Assembly (NCBI GenBank): GCA_009840165.1
Contig: VXOG01000098.1
Span: 62,001-126,000, forward strand
Source of the DNA: Chloroflexota bacterium
GTDB lineage: Bacteria; Chloroflexota; Dehalococcoidia; Lucifugimonadales; UBA3495
DNA: 64,000 nt
Reading direction: 5' to 3'
The notes under the pieces are model-generated. The model was not told the DNA's origin. It did no database searches and saw only the letters and a list, made by a program, of their open reading frames with translations. Below, in pieces: positions 25,058 through 33,412 of the stretch; positions within the stretch are counted from its first letter, which is position 1, and every line of letters starts with the position of its first letter. The position numbers and the translations under genes are program-made.

Positions 25058-25590
25058 TAACCCACCATCTCAAAATCGGTATCCACCGAGGTGCGATTCG
25101 CAACCGACTGCGTCACCGGCGAACCCTCAACTGCCAGTCGCCAGATCTCGCGCAGGGTGTCCTCGTCGGCGTCGGCGCGCACGAAGCATTTGGCGGAAAT
25201 CTGGCCGTAACCGGGGTTGCCTTCGTCCTCAACGCCGGCCCACTTGCGGATATTGTCGAAGTAGCCCTCCACGGCGATTTCAAGGTCGTGGATGCGGACG
25301 CCCTGCTTGGTGGCGTTGACCACGAACCCGACGGTCATGCAGCTGCCGACCGCGGACAGCAGTTGCTCGTGCGCGCTGGCAGCAACGTCAGTGGCGGTCA
25401 GGTCGCCCGGTTCGTCCATGTCAACCTGGTGGTTCCGCATGTAGGCGCGGGCGCGCATACCGTCCTGCCACACCACGCGGGACTTCCACGGCCCGGTTAC
25501 GGCGTTGAATACTTCAGGATCTCGGAAGGAATCGAGCACTTCGGTAAGTTTCTCGCGGGGCAATCCGTTGAGATTTTCTTGTTCTGCCAT
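25057..25590 (-). CDS. OsmC family protein
   Basis: This 177-residue protein contains the OsmC core. It has HEQLLSAVGSCMTVGFVVNA with the first peroxidatic-type Cys, and SPVTQSVANRTSV at the end. The second Cys of the usual CPVS motif is Ser here, so classic two-Cys peroxidase chemistry is doubtful. Related YhfA-like proteins keep one or no Cys. It is upstream of and coupled to a sulfurtransferase. Confidence 0.82.
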   Translation of the reverse strand: MAEQENLNGLPREKLTEVLDSFRDPEVFNAVTGPWKSRVVWQDGMRARAYMRNHQVDMDEPGDLTATDVAASAHEQLLSAVGSCMTVGFVVNATKQGVRIHDLEIAVEGYFDNIRKWAGVEDEGNPGYGQISAKCFVRADADEDTLREIWRLAVEGSPVTQSVANRTSVDTDFEMVG

Positions 25591-25634
25591 AGTTTAGCTC
25601 CTTTCATCTGTTTCGATGATGGCAAGGTGATTCA

Positions 25635-25853
25635 TCAACGAGGCTTTATGATTGGTTTTGCCGCGCAGTCCGCGTACTCTGGATTGGAGCGGTATAGGTC
25701 ACTTACTTGGGTGTACCAGAAACGAGGGCAGTCGGGATCGTCAGGCGGGCACTTACACCGATTGCGCTCCGCACAAGGCAACAGGTGGCGACGCGTGTTC
25801 CGGCGTTTCACGTCATTCAAACAGGTAGGGCATCTAACGCGAAAGGACCACAT
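25635..25853 (-). CDS. Small Cys-rich protein (putative zinc ribbon)
   Basis: This 72-residue frame has a CPTC pair near the N-terminus, His23 and Cys27, then CKC and DPDCPRFWY. The spacing suits one or two zinc sites. A GGAG precedes the ATG by about 11 bp. I do not recognise the family. It could be chance coding, but the ordered Cys/His pattern and the gap it fills favour a real gene. Confidence 0.42.
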   Translation of the reverse strand: MWSFRVRCPTCLNDVKRRNTRRHLLPCAERNRCKCPPDDPDCPRFWYTQVSDLYRSNPEYADCAAKPIIKPR

Positions 25854-25898
25854 AGGTTAGGCATCTCCCGCCAATTGGAAGTCACTTATCGAGGTCCG

Positions 25899-26249
25899 CT
25901 ACGGCAGCCGCTCCAGTTTGTCCAGCAGCAAGCCAACGTCATCCAACCCTGCCGCCACTTCGTCGGGCGGGTCGATGTCTTCGTAAAAATTAGTGTGCAA
26001 ATCGCTAGCTACTCGGTAAAGGCGTCGGATTTCCAAGTCGTTTGTTTCGCGGGCCAACCGGCTCGCCACCGCACGAATCTGCCGATGGCCATGGTGGTCC
26101 CACCCGCGCCGCTCCGCGATCGACTTGAACATCTGGGCCGCTGCGCCCCAACCCTTCTCTGAAGCCTGGCGCGTATCACCCCGCGCCAGTTCTTCCACTC
26201 CCTGGGCCAGCAGTCTGCGGCTTGCTTCCTGGTACGTCTGCGATACCAT
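25899..26249 (-). CDS. PaREP1-like (HEPN-type) small protein, copy 2
   Basis: This 116-residue helical protein is a paralogue of 20197-20553. It shares the block RQASEKGWGAAA with following K-x-x-x-A-E-R-R-G-W, and NFYED in the second half. It lies 23 bp downstream of nothing on its strand except the MetE-like gene, which ends further along; it may be transcribed after that gene's opposite neighbour. The function is unknown. The two copies are on opposite strands about 5.5 kb apart. Confidence 0.7.
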   Translation of the reverse strand: MVSQTYQEASRRLLAQGVEELARGDTRQASEKGWGAAAQMFKSIAERRGWDHHGHRQIRAVASRLARETNDLEIRRLYRVASDLHTNFYEDIDPPDEVAAGLDDVGLLLDKLERLP

Positions 26250-26272
26250 GCTATTGCCTGCCTCACCCGCGG

Positions 26273-27436
26273 CTACTCATACTCCGCGCGCAGCATCTCC
26301 GCGGCTTCGGTGATTACCTGCATCTTTTTGGCGGCCATGTCGTGGGTGTTGACGTTGCGCTCGGCGAAGGTGCCGAAGCCGCAGTCGGGGTTGAGGTAGA
26401 TCTTGTCGGGGTCGAAGTATTGGAGCAGTTCCTTGACGCGCGCCACGATTTGCTCAGCCGGCTCGACGTCGTCGGTGCGGGGGTTGACTACGCCCAAGCC
26501 GATTTCCTTCTCGTTAGCGTATTCCTGGAACACTGCCATCTCGCCGGCGCGGGGAGTGGCGCACTCCAGCACCAGCCGGTCGATGTTCATCTGTGTCAGG
26601 TAGGGCAGCATGGGGCCGTAATTGCCCTGCAACAGGACTTCTTCCTTCTTGCTCCAGTTGCCTCGGCAGACGTGTACGCCGGTCTTGATGCCGTCGATGC
26701 CGTCCAGGGTCTCGTTCATCAATCTGACTGCCATTTCCAGCTCGTCGGTGGGATCGCGGCGGTTGGGCAGGGCGGCGCACATGAACGTCTCGGTGGTTTC
26801 CTCGCCGAACACCACCTGGGACAAGGTGGGTTCATCCAGCTGGACGAAGTCGCAGCCGTGGTCGCGCAGAGCGATAATCTCCTCGTGCAGGATTTCCACC
26901 ACGTCCCTGGCCAGGTCGTCGGGGGAGGGATAGGCTTTGTCGGACAAGCCCTCGAACCAGCCGGAGCGGGTGAGCATATAGGGGCCGGGAATAGGAACCA
27001 TGATGGCCCGGTCGGTGTGTTCCCTTATAAACGCCAGCTCGTCCAGCGCCAGCCCTTGCCGCTTGCTGATGGTGTCAATTACGATGGGACTCTTGATGGC
27101 GAAGGACGGCACGTCCAGCGCGCGCAGTACTTCCTCCATGCGGGCGCGGTCGGAGGAATAATCCAGCAACTCCGACACCTTCATCAACTGCATGCCGTTG
27201 AGCTTGTCCACCGCGAACGAGTAGAAGTTGTCCCGTCGCTGCTCCCCGTCGCTGATGATGTCCACTCCGGCCTCTTCCTGTGCGCGGATGCAGGACAGCA
27301 CCTCGCCGTCCGCCACTTCGTTGAATTCGGCCAGCGTGATCTCGCCCGCTTCCTTGCGGCGCAGGGCGCGGATCAACTCGGCGGAACGCGGCCAGCTTCC
27401 GACCACGGTCACGGGAAAAAGCGAGGTGTTAGCCAT
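26273..27436 (-). CDS. Cobalamin-independent methionine synthase-like protein (MetE C-terminal family)
   Basis: This 387-residue protein is a single MetE C-terminal-like barrel. The zinc ligands are expected to be His255 and Cys257 (GVHVCRGN), Glu291 (LECATPRAGEM) and Cys352 (LNPDCGFGT). It lacks the N-terminal half of full MetE, as in the archaeal and short bacterial forms that methylate homocysteine or related thiols from other methyl donors. It begins MANTSLFPVTVVGSWPR, the usual family start. It reads toward the PaREP1-like gene. Confidence 0.88.
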   Translation of the reverse strand: MANTSLFPVTVVGSWPRSAELIRALRRKEAGEITLAEFNEVADGEVLSCIRAQEEAGVDIISDGEQRRDNFYSFAVDKLNGMQLMKVSELLDYSSDRARMEEVLRALDVPSFAIKSPIVIDTISKRQGLALDELAFIREHTDRAIMVPIPGPYMLTRSGWFEGLSDKAYPSPDDLARDVVEILHEEIIALRDHGCDFVQLDEPTLSQVVFGEETTETFMCAALPNRRDPTDELEMAVRLMNETLDGIDGIKTGVHVCRGNWSKKEEVLLQGNYGPMLPYLTQMNIDRLVLECATPRAGEMAVFQEYANEKEIGLGVVNPRTDDVEPAEQIVARVKELLQYFDPDKIYLNPDCGFGTFAERNVNTHDMAAKKMQVITEAAEMLRAEYE

Positions 27437-27607
27437 TCGTCATACCCTCCGGCGAATGATGCGTTCCTTAATGGGGTTGCCGGGGGCGCGAGAGGCGTTG
27501 GATCATTTCCCGCTACCGGCCAAAATAATCTACACCATAACAACCTGATTCACAAACCAGACGAGGCGACTCCAGGGTATTTCAATTGTCTATCCAACCT
27601 GAAAAAA

Positions 27608-27636
27608 CCGTCATTCCGGCGAAAACCGGAATCCAG
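27608..27636. repeat. Palindromic repeat, GTCATTCC...GGAATCCAG family
   Basis: CCGTCATTCCGGCGAAAACC with GGAATCCAG. The stem is TTCCGG/CCGGAA. Confidence 0.8.
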
Positions 27637-27678
27637 GAGATGATGGCATTAGGCCAAGTTGGTGGCAGCAAGGCGTTT

Positions 27679-27708
27679 CTGGATTCCGGGTCAAGTCCGG
27701 AATGACGG
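27679..27708. repeat. Palindromic repeat, GTCATTCC...GGAATCCAG family, inverted
   Basis: CTGGATTCCGGGTCAAGTCC with GGAATGACGG. It is in the opposite orientation to the copy 42 bp earlier. Confidence 0.8.
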
Positions 27709-27731
27709 GGAATAATCGAAAGACCTTGAGG

Positions 27732-28235
27732 TCACTCGGCCGAAATCGACAACCCCTCGATGAACTCCAGCCCCGGCAGTTTCTCCAGCTCCTGGGGCTC
27801 CAGCTTCAGCTTGCCCGACCGGCTGCCCGCGCCCAGGATGATGTAGTCCATCTCCAGCAGACGGGCGTCGGCGTAGATGGGCAACCCTTCCGGCAAGGCC
27901 AGCGCGGTAACCCCGCCGATCATCATGCCCGTAACCTCGCGGGTTTCGTCCGCCGAGGCGAACGACGCTCGCGACACTCCCATCAATCCACGCACCCGCT
28001 TGTTCACGTCCAGCCGGTCGCAGGCTCGCACGATGCCGGCGCAGTAGGCCGCCGGCCCACGCTTGCTGGCAACTATGATGGTGTTGGCCGAGTGAGGCAG
28101 ATCGTAGCCGTACTGTTCGCAGAAGTCCGCAGTATCGCCATACTGCGGATCAATCTCAATCCATTCCCAACCGGCGATGCCCAGCTCGTCCAGCGCCGTC
28201 CGCACGCGCCCTTCAATTTCTTCCGGTGTGCTCAT
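27732..28235 (-). CDS. YbaK/EbsC-type aminoacyl-tRNA deacylase-like protein
   Basis: This 167-residue protein shows the YbaK/prolyl-tRNA editing domain pattern. It has ANTIIVASKRGP with a candidate catalytic Lys near residue 62, DRLDVNKRVRG, ASADETREVTGMMIGGVTAL and the C-terminal helix after GSRSGKLKL. These domains clear mischarged tRNAs. I chose ATG 28235 (AGG 5 bp upstream) over the ATG at 28247, which lacks a ribosome-binding site. The substrate tRNA is unknown. Confidence 0.8.
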   Translation of the reverse strand: MSTPEEIEGRVRTALDELGIAGWEWIEIDPQYGDTADFCEQYGYDLPHSANTIIVASKRGPAAYCAGIVRACDRLDVNKRVRGLMGVSRASFASADETREVTGMMIGGVTALALPEGLPIYADARLLEMDYIILGAGSRSGKLKLEPQELEKLPGLEFIEGLSISAE

Positions 28236-28257
28236 TATCCTGTCCATAGTGGCGGCG

Positions 28258-28286
28258 TGTAGGGGGAATGATTATTCGCCCCTACC
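28258..28286. repeat. Imperfect palindrome GTAGGGGG...CGCCCCTAC
   Basis: GTAGGGGGAATGATTATTCG with CCCCTAC is an imperfect palindrome related to the GTAGGGGCGGG family, though its loop sequence differs. Its right arm includes the stop codon of the MaoC protein (28282). Confidence 0.55.
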
Positions 28287-29298
28287 TGAAGGTGACGGTT
28301 GCGTCCGAAAGCGACACCAACTCGTCCCGCTGGTTCACCCCGCGAATACGTACTTGCGCCTTGCGCTGCCCGTACAGGTTGCCGCCGGCTCCGGTGATCT
28401 CTCCTGAGAACGTCACCACGTCGCCCGCCCGGAACGGCGTTATGGCCCGCATCAGCAGGCTGCCGCCGTTGTACAGCGCTTCCGGCGGGAAATTTAGACC
28501 CAGAAAGCGGTCAACGTAGGACATCGTGGCCGGCCCCGCGTTCACCGCGCCGCCGAAGATGTTCTGCCGCGCGAATTCCTCGTCGGTGTGAATGTTGCTT
28601 TCGCTGGGCCGCCCCGCCAAGCGATGGGCGTTCTTGCGCAGGATATTCTCCGTCGATTCACCCACCGCTAACGCGCGCGGCAACGCCGTACCCGCGCTGG
28701 CCTGTTCCCAGGTCACGAACTGCGCGGGATCCGGCGCGGCGTTCGTGTCGGGCTGGATCGCAACGTCTTCCGCAGCATCGGGAACCGCCCGCTGTCCCGC
28801 CGAATACTCGAATATGCACGTGTAGTCGTAGCTGGCCACCACCGCGCCGGCTTCGTCAAATGCTGAAACACGGAAGGTCACGAATTTGCTGCCGCGCCGC
28901 TCGTACTTCTCATGCACTCGCCGCGTGCCCGTCAGCGTCTCGCCGGCGTACACGGGCCGATACCAGCGGATTTCGCACTTGGCGAACGGCGTCTGACGCC
29001 GCGCCGTAACCGAGCGTTCCTGCGCCACGAACCCGTTGGACTCGGCGATCTCGTCCCGTAGCAGCGGCGCGTAGGTCAACGCCATGGTCGGCATGGCCAT
29101 CATGCGCGACTGCTCCCCACCGGGAGCCGGCATTTGATACCGCGCGTCGGGGTTCTGGGCGCACGCCGCGTATTCGGCGATGTCCTCCCCGGTGAGCGTA
29201 ACCCGTGTCTCTGCGCCCGCCTGTCTCACGCGCACCGCGTCGTAGGTCCAAAGCCGTTCGGCGGTGGCATCTTGCTGCGTTCCCTGGGTTGTCGTCAT
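28282..29298 (-). CDS. Double hot-dog MaoC-type dehydratase
   Basis: This 338-residue protein has two hot-dog domains. The N-terminal half (about 25-165) resembles the FAS1-like dehydratase part, with the strand KYERRGSKFVTFRVSAF. The C-terminal half (about 200-338) is MaoC-like, with NIFGGAVNAGPATMSYVDRFLG and ITPFRAGDVVTFSGEI. It is a fused version of what is split in two at 6397-7256. An AGGAGG precedes ATG 29298. It should hydrate an enoyl-CoA; the catalytic Asp/His pair was not clearly located. Confidence 0.78.
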   Translation of the reverse strand: MTTTQGTQQDATAERLWTYDAVRVRQAGAETRVTLTGEDIAEYAACAQNPDARYQMPAPGGEQSRMMAMPTMALTYAPLLRDEIAESNGFVAQERSVTARRQTPFAKCEIRWYRPVYAGETLTGTRRVHEKYERRGSKFVTFRVSAFDEAGAVVASYDYTCIFEYSAGQRAVPDAAEDVAIQPDTNAAPDPAQFVTWEQASAGTALPRALAVGESTENILRKNAHRLAGRPSESNIHTDEEFARQNIFGGAVNAGPATMSYVDRFLGLNFPPEALYNGGSLLMRAITPFRAGDVVTFSGEITGAGGNLYGQRKAQVRIRGVNQRDELVSLSDATVTFR

Positions 29299-29348
29299 TT
29301 GTCGCTGCCTCCTGTCGGTCGGCCAATTATACCCGCAACGCCGCCTGC

Positions 29349-31244
29349 TCAGTGATTCGCCCGCAAGTAGCGCACAATCTCCATGATCGCCTTGCAGTCC
29401 ACCTGGTTATAATCTGCGATAGCCTTCATCAGTGTCAGTTCACCCATCGGAATGACCAACCGCCGGGCCTCTACGTCGCACCGCCACGCCCCTACCATTG
29501 CCCCCAGGCCGTCAACGGGGTTGTTGTCGTCCCAATCGGTTTCGATGAGGCCGTGCCGGCGCATGGCCCTCGCCACCGACTTCAGCCCGAAGCCCAAGGC
29601 GCCGCGCACCACTACCGGCTCTTTGAGCATCACCTCTCCCCAGAAATCGTACCAGTTCAATTCGGGCCATCCGGCCGGCCAGCCGTGCCGCTCCCGGGCG
29701 CTGCGGTAGGCGTTGGTTTCGGCGTGGGACCAGTGAAAGATGCGCGGCTGCGGGTTTCCCGAATCCAAACGTTCCCCAACCTCGCGCATGTGCGCCAACC
29801 ACTCATCAACGATCCTCGCCTCCTCCCGGAGCGTCAGGTATTCCGCAACCAGCGACTTGAACTGCCATTCCCCGTTCTCTACGTGGCCGCACCCGATCAT
29901 GAAAATCAGCGGCTGTCCTCCCTTCTCCGGCAGTTTTGCGAAATCATCGTCCAGGTCGCTGCAATACTCAAAATCGACGTAGAACTCCACGCCGGGCGTC
30001 CCGTGCCAAATCTCCCGGTCGGTCTCAATACGCTGGGGACTCACTGGAGGGCCACCGCCAACGTTCACGGCCAATAACTGCCTCAGTATCGGGCCGTTGG
30101 TCGCACCTCCAACTCCCACAGCGTCCGGCGTGATTCGTGAGTCGTCCCATTGGTAGATTCCCGCCCGGTGCGCTTTATCCCGTCCGCTGAGTCCAACGCG
30201 CCATAGCTGGGTCAACTCCTTCAATTCCGAAGCCACGTACTTCTTCACGCTCACCCACTTTTCGGCCGCTTCACCATCACCGACATCCCCTCCCGAATCG
30301 CTGCTGCCCACCGCCAGATCCCCGTCTCCGCCGCTGGTCATGTTCGGATACAGCTCCGTAACCGTCGGCGTCGGCAATATTCCCCAATTCTCTCCTTCTG
30401 TCCTTACTCGCCGCACCCATTCCAACGCCCGTTCAACTTCCTCGCCGATGGGGACGCCGCGCGCGATGCTGCCGTCCTGGGGAATCCGGCCCAGTCGTTC
30501 CAACGCGCTGTCGCCGTTGTAGGTTTGCCCTCGCTGGGTTCGCCTCCAGCCGCGTCCCAAGGCGTAGGATGTGGGTGGTTGGTATCCCTGCAAGCGCCCC
30601 AGCATCCGATTCAGGATATACAGTTCAGCCTTGCTTGGCGCGTTCCCGCCGTTGCCTAGTTCCGTGCCGGCGGCATTCAGGTGGAGCGTCATGTACTTGA
30701 CATTCACCACCCGGTAATGCCAATCAGCCGCGCCCAAATCCAACGCGCAAGTGGAGGCTTCCTCCTCGGATATATCCTCTGGAAACAGTTCCCGCAAAGT
30801 ATCGCTGCGGATTAGAAAATCCGCTAATCCATAGGTGTGGTGTTCCGCGTCCCGCAGCACGGCCCGGTGGATTATGGGCGCGCCCCGCTGCATTGCCGCG
30901 AATGTTTCACGCGCCCGGTCAAGGCGTTTCGCATCCTGCCGATTTCTCCCGATGGCAACGACCTCGTGGCGTTCTTCAAAAAGGCGTCGTAGGCCGGCCC
31001 TGAATTCCGATGCCTTTTCTCCGACGAACCTACCAAAGTCCAGGTTCGGGTCGTAATCGTCCGCCTCGGCTTTGGGAATCGCACCCAGCTTCTCGCCGTA
31101 AAGTTCCAGCCAGTCGATCAGAGGGTCGCCCAGTATCCAGTTGCGTATGCCGGTCGCACTTACCCAGTCTTGCCAATCCTGCTCCGAAGCGGGAGCCGTT
31201 ACCCGCGTTCCGTCGTCCCGGTGCGTCAGCGCCTCTATGCCCAT
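29349..31244 (-). CDS. Two-domain nuclease (TM0106-like RecB-type plus RNase H-like)
   Basis: This 631-residue protein has an N-terminal PD-(D/E)XK-like part (about 30-210), with GLADFLIRSD and YRVVNVKYMTLHL providing candidate metal and Lys residues. A middle region has GYQPPTSYALGRGWRR. The C-terminal DEDD/RNase H-like domain has VDFEY near residue 428, FHWSHAETNAY near 520 and YNQVDCKAIMEIV near the end. This layout matches predicted RecB-family nucleases of the TM0106 type. I use ATG 31244; a TTG 24 bases upstream is possible, and neither has a strong ribosome-binding site. There is no CRISPR or helicase gene nearby. Confidence 0.75.
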   Translation of the reverse strand: MGIEALTHRDDGTRVTAPASEQDWQDWVSATGIRNWILGDPLIDWLELYGEKLGAIPKAEADDYDPNLDFGRFVGEKASEFRAGLRRLFEERHEVVAIGRNRQDAKRLDRARETFAAMQRGAPIIHRAVLRDAEHHTYGLADFLIRSDTLRELFPEDISEEEASTCALDLGAADWHYRVVNVKYMTLHLNAAGTELGNGGNAPSKAELYILNRMLGRLQGYQPPTSYALGRGWRRTQRGQTYNGDSALERLGRIPQDGSIARGVPIGEEVERALEWVRRVRTEGENWGILPTPTVTELYPNMTSGGDGDLAVGSSDSGGDVGDGEAAEKWVSVKKYVASELKELTQLWRVGLSGRDKAHRAGIYQWDDSRITPDAVGVGGATNGPILRQLLAVNVGGGPPVSPQRIETDREIWHGTPGVEFYVDFEYCSDLDDDFAKLPEKGGQPLIFMIGCGHVENGEWQFKSLVAEYLTLREEARIVDEWLAHMREVGERLDSGNPQPRIFHWSHAETNAYRSARERHGWPAGWPELNWYDFWGEVMLKEPVVVRGALGFGLKSVARAMRRHGLIETDWDDNNPVDGLGAMVGAWRCDVEARRLVIPMGELTLMKAIADYNQVDCKAIMEIVRYLRANH

Positions 31245-31300
31245 CGGTAGCGTTCCGTATTGGTTCAATGTCGGTTGCTCACCCGCTGCGCAGGCTCTGT

Positions 31301-32356
31301 CTAACCATCCCGAAACTTGGGCATTACCTGCTCGGCCAGCAGCTTGAGGGACCGGTGCGTCTGCTCCCGGTCCACCAGTCCCCGATTGGTGAGCATCAGG
31401 TTACGGATGCCGACCTCCCGCATCTGATCCAATTGCTCGGCCACTCGCCGCGGGCTGCCCACCAGGTTCTCGGCGGCGTCCGCGTCCGGATGCTCCGCAT
31501 ACCCGTCACGCTGCACCGGCGGCGCCTGGTACGACATTGGAAACTCTTTCGGGTTCCACCGTTCCCGGTATTCCTGCATGGTCGAATATGCTCGCAGGTT
31601 GGCCGGCAGAAATTCGTCCATCGCCTGGTCGTCGGTCTCGGCCAGGTGCATTTCCCGCCACACCCAGATCTGATCGAGGTTCCGTTCAATCGTCTCGTTG
31701 TCGAAACCCGATTCTGCCATCGTGTCGCGGTACAGCGCGATGTCGGCGCCCGTGCCGTTCACCGAGCGCCCTCGCAGCAGAATGGGCCGGCCCATGCGCG
31801 CCATCTCGATGATGGATTCCCGGTTGATGCACGCCCGCGCCAGCGGCGGGTGCGGTTTCTGATACGGTCGTGGCCGCACCGACGGGAACGACACCCGGTA
31901 ATGCTCGCCGCGAAAGTCCACGTTGTCAGTCGTCCACGCTTTGATGAGCAGTTGCTCCGCTTCTTCCATTTGCGCCGCGCCCAACGCCGGATCCGTCCCG
32001 AAACCCACGTACTCGAAAGCGTTGTAGTTGGATCCTTTGGCCGTGCCCACCACCAGCCGGCCCTGGGTCAGGTTGTCCAGCAGCGCGGTCTGCATGGCGA
32101 CTCGCACCGGATTGTGCAGCGGCAGCTCAATGATTCCGAAGCCCAGCATCACCCGGTGCGTCTTTACCGCCACCGCGCTGGCGAACACCAGCGGATCACC
32201 ATACACGCACTCGCCGGTGAAGTAGTGCTCGGCAAACCAGATTGCATCAAAACCCAGCGCCTCCACCAGTTCCGCTTCCTCCAGGCAATCCTGGATCTCC
32301 CGGTGGTCCTGGGAGTCGTCGAATTTCATGGGGTAGAAGAAGTGGCCGAAGCGCAT
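31301..32356 (-). CDS. LLM class flavin-dependent oxidoreductase
   Basis: This 351-residue bacterial luciferase-like protein has the opening MRFGHFFYPMKF, EALGFDAIWFAEHYFTGE, LPLHNPVRVAMQTALLDNLT and QGRLVVGTAKG. This fold binds FMN or F420 and oxidises many compounds. The cofactor cannot be assigned. It is divergent from arsM with a 128-bp intergenic region. A TATAAT box on the minus strand (32389-32394) is suitably placed for this gene. Confidence 0.9.
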   Translation of the reverse strand: MRFGHFFYPMKFDDSQDHREIQDCLEEAELVEALGFDAIWFAEHYFTGECVYGDPLVFASAVAVKTHRVMLGFGIIELPLHNPVRVAMQTALLDNLTQGRLVVGTAKGSNYNAFEYVGFGTDPALGAAQMEEAEQLLIKAWTTDNVDFRGEHYRVSFPSVRPRPYQKPHPPLARACINRESIIEMARMGRPILLRGRSVNGTGADIALYRDTMAESGFDNETIERNLDQIWVWREMHLAETDDQAMDEFLPANLRAYSTMQEYRERWNPKEFPMSYQAPPVQRDGYAEHPDADAAENLVGSPRRVAEQLDQMREVGIRNLMLTNRGLVDREQTHRSLKLLAEQVMPKFRDG

Positions 32357-32406
32357 GGCGGTTCCGTTCCGGTTTCAGGATGGACGGGATTATAGCATCG
32401 GCCCGT

Positions 32407-32435
32407 TTGACGCGATGCCCTCGCCGTCGTAGCAT
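32407..32435 (+). promoter_or_regulatory. Predicted sigma70-type promoter of arsM
   Basis: TTGACG (32407-32412), 17-bp spacer, TAGCAT (32430-32435). The start codon is at 32485, preceded by AAAGGGAGG. It overlaps the region of the divergent oxidoreductase promoter. Confidence 0.55.
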
Positions 32436-32484
32436 AACCTTATTACCCGGTTCATCCATGCAAAAACCCCAAAGGGAGGCGCAG

Positions 32485-33360
32485 ATGACTACCACTCAGG
32501 ACAACACCGCCGACATCCGCCACGCCGTCCAGGAACACTACGGCCGGCGCGCCCGAAGCGTCATCGAACTGATCGACGTCACTCCCGTCGGCGTCGGCTG
32601 CGGCGCTGAGAACTGCGGACACGGCAACTGCGGCGCAGATGATTGCGGCCACGACTCCACAGCCTGCGGATGTGGCTCCACCGAAGCGGCTGCCTGCTGC
32701 GGACCCGCCGACACCGAGCGCGCCATGACCCTGTACAACGAGGCCCAGCTCCAGGGCTTGCCAGTTGAGGCTATGGCGGCCTCGGCCGGGTGCGGCAACC
32801 CCACGGCTCTGGCCGACCTGCGCCCCGGCGAAACGGTTCTCGACCTCGGCTCCGGAGGCGGCATCGACTGCTTCATCGCCGCCGAGCAGGTGGGCGAGTC
32901 AGGCCGTGTTTTTGGCCTCGATATGACTCCCGATATGCTCGCCCTGGCCAACGCCAACCGCGACCGCATGGGCATCAACAATGTCGAGTTCATCGAGGGG
33001 CACCTGGAGGACATTCCTTTGCCCGACGGCAGCGTCAACGTGGTCATCAGCAACTGCGTAATCTGCCTCTCTCCCGACAAGGACGCGGTGTTCCGGGAAG
33101 CCTACCGGGTCCTCATGCCGGGGGGACGGCTCCACGTTTCAGACATGCTCGCCCTCACTGAGGACGGACCTCGTCTTACCGACGCGGAATCCTGGGCAGC
33201 CTGCATCGGCGGCGCCGAGTACCGGGGAACCTACCTCGCCCGCATGACCGCCGCCGGTTTCACCAACATCGAAACCATCGACGAATCAATCCGTTGCGAT
33301 GAGGACGACGTCCCGCTGAACGTCGCCAGCGTCAAGGTATCGGCCCAAAAGCCTGCCTAG
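32485..33360 (+). CDS. arsM: Arsenite methyltransferase with Cys/His-rich insert
   Basis: This 291-residue protein has the SAM motif VLDLGSGGGIDCF (about 118-130). It carries SNCVICLSPDK with Cys191 and ESWAACIGG with Cys240, the spacing of the two arsenic-binding Cys of known ArsM. Between residues 39 and 72 it has an unusual run of eight Cys (39, 44, 49, 54, 61, 63, 71, 72) and several His, more than usual for ArsM. Cys103 is also family-like. The reaction methylates As(III) to volatile products. No arsR or other ars gene is in the window. Confidence 0.9.
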   Translation: MTTTQDNTADIRHAVQEHYGRRARSVIELIDVTPVGVGCGAENCGHGNCGADDCGHDSTACGCGSTEAAACCGPADTERAMTLYNEAQLQGLPVEAMAASAGCGNPTALADLRPGETVLDLGSGGGIDCFIAAEQVGESGRVFGLDMTPDMLALANANRDRMGINNVEFIEGHLEDIPLPDGSVNVVISNCVICLSPDKDAVFREAYRVLMPGGRLHVSDMLALTEDGPRLTDAESWAACIGGAEYRGTYLARMTAAGFTNIETIDESIRCDEDDVPLNVASVKVSAQKPA

Positions 33361-33412
33361 CCGCGTTATAATGCACGGCATCCACACACGCAGGTTGTCG
33401 AGCCCACGCCCT

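Larger units (their letters stand above)
27437..27731. other. Repeat-bearing spacer upstream of the MetE-like gene
   Basis: This stretch has two palindromes of the GTCATTCC family (27608-27636 and 27679-27708) in opposite orientation, 42 bp apart. I looked for a cobalamin or SAM riboswitch here and saw none. Confidence 0.55.

Noticed and set aside
26222-27643. 473-codon open frame opposite the MetE-like gene
   Set aside because: It runs through the opposite strand of a well-supported gene and into repeats; the composition is that of a shadow frame.
27437-27731. Possible cobalamin or SAM riboswitch before the MetE-like gene
   Set aside because: The stretch holds two repeat palindromes but no B12-box or SAM-core text was found.
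33371-33412. Alternative start ATG 33371 for the first ABC ATPase
   Set aside because: It coincides with TATAAT (33367-33372), likely a -10 box, so ATG 33413 is preferred, though without a strong ribosome-binding site.
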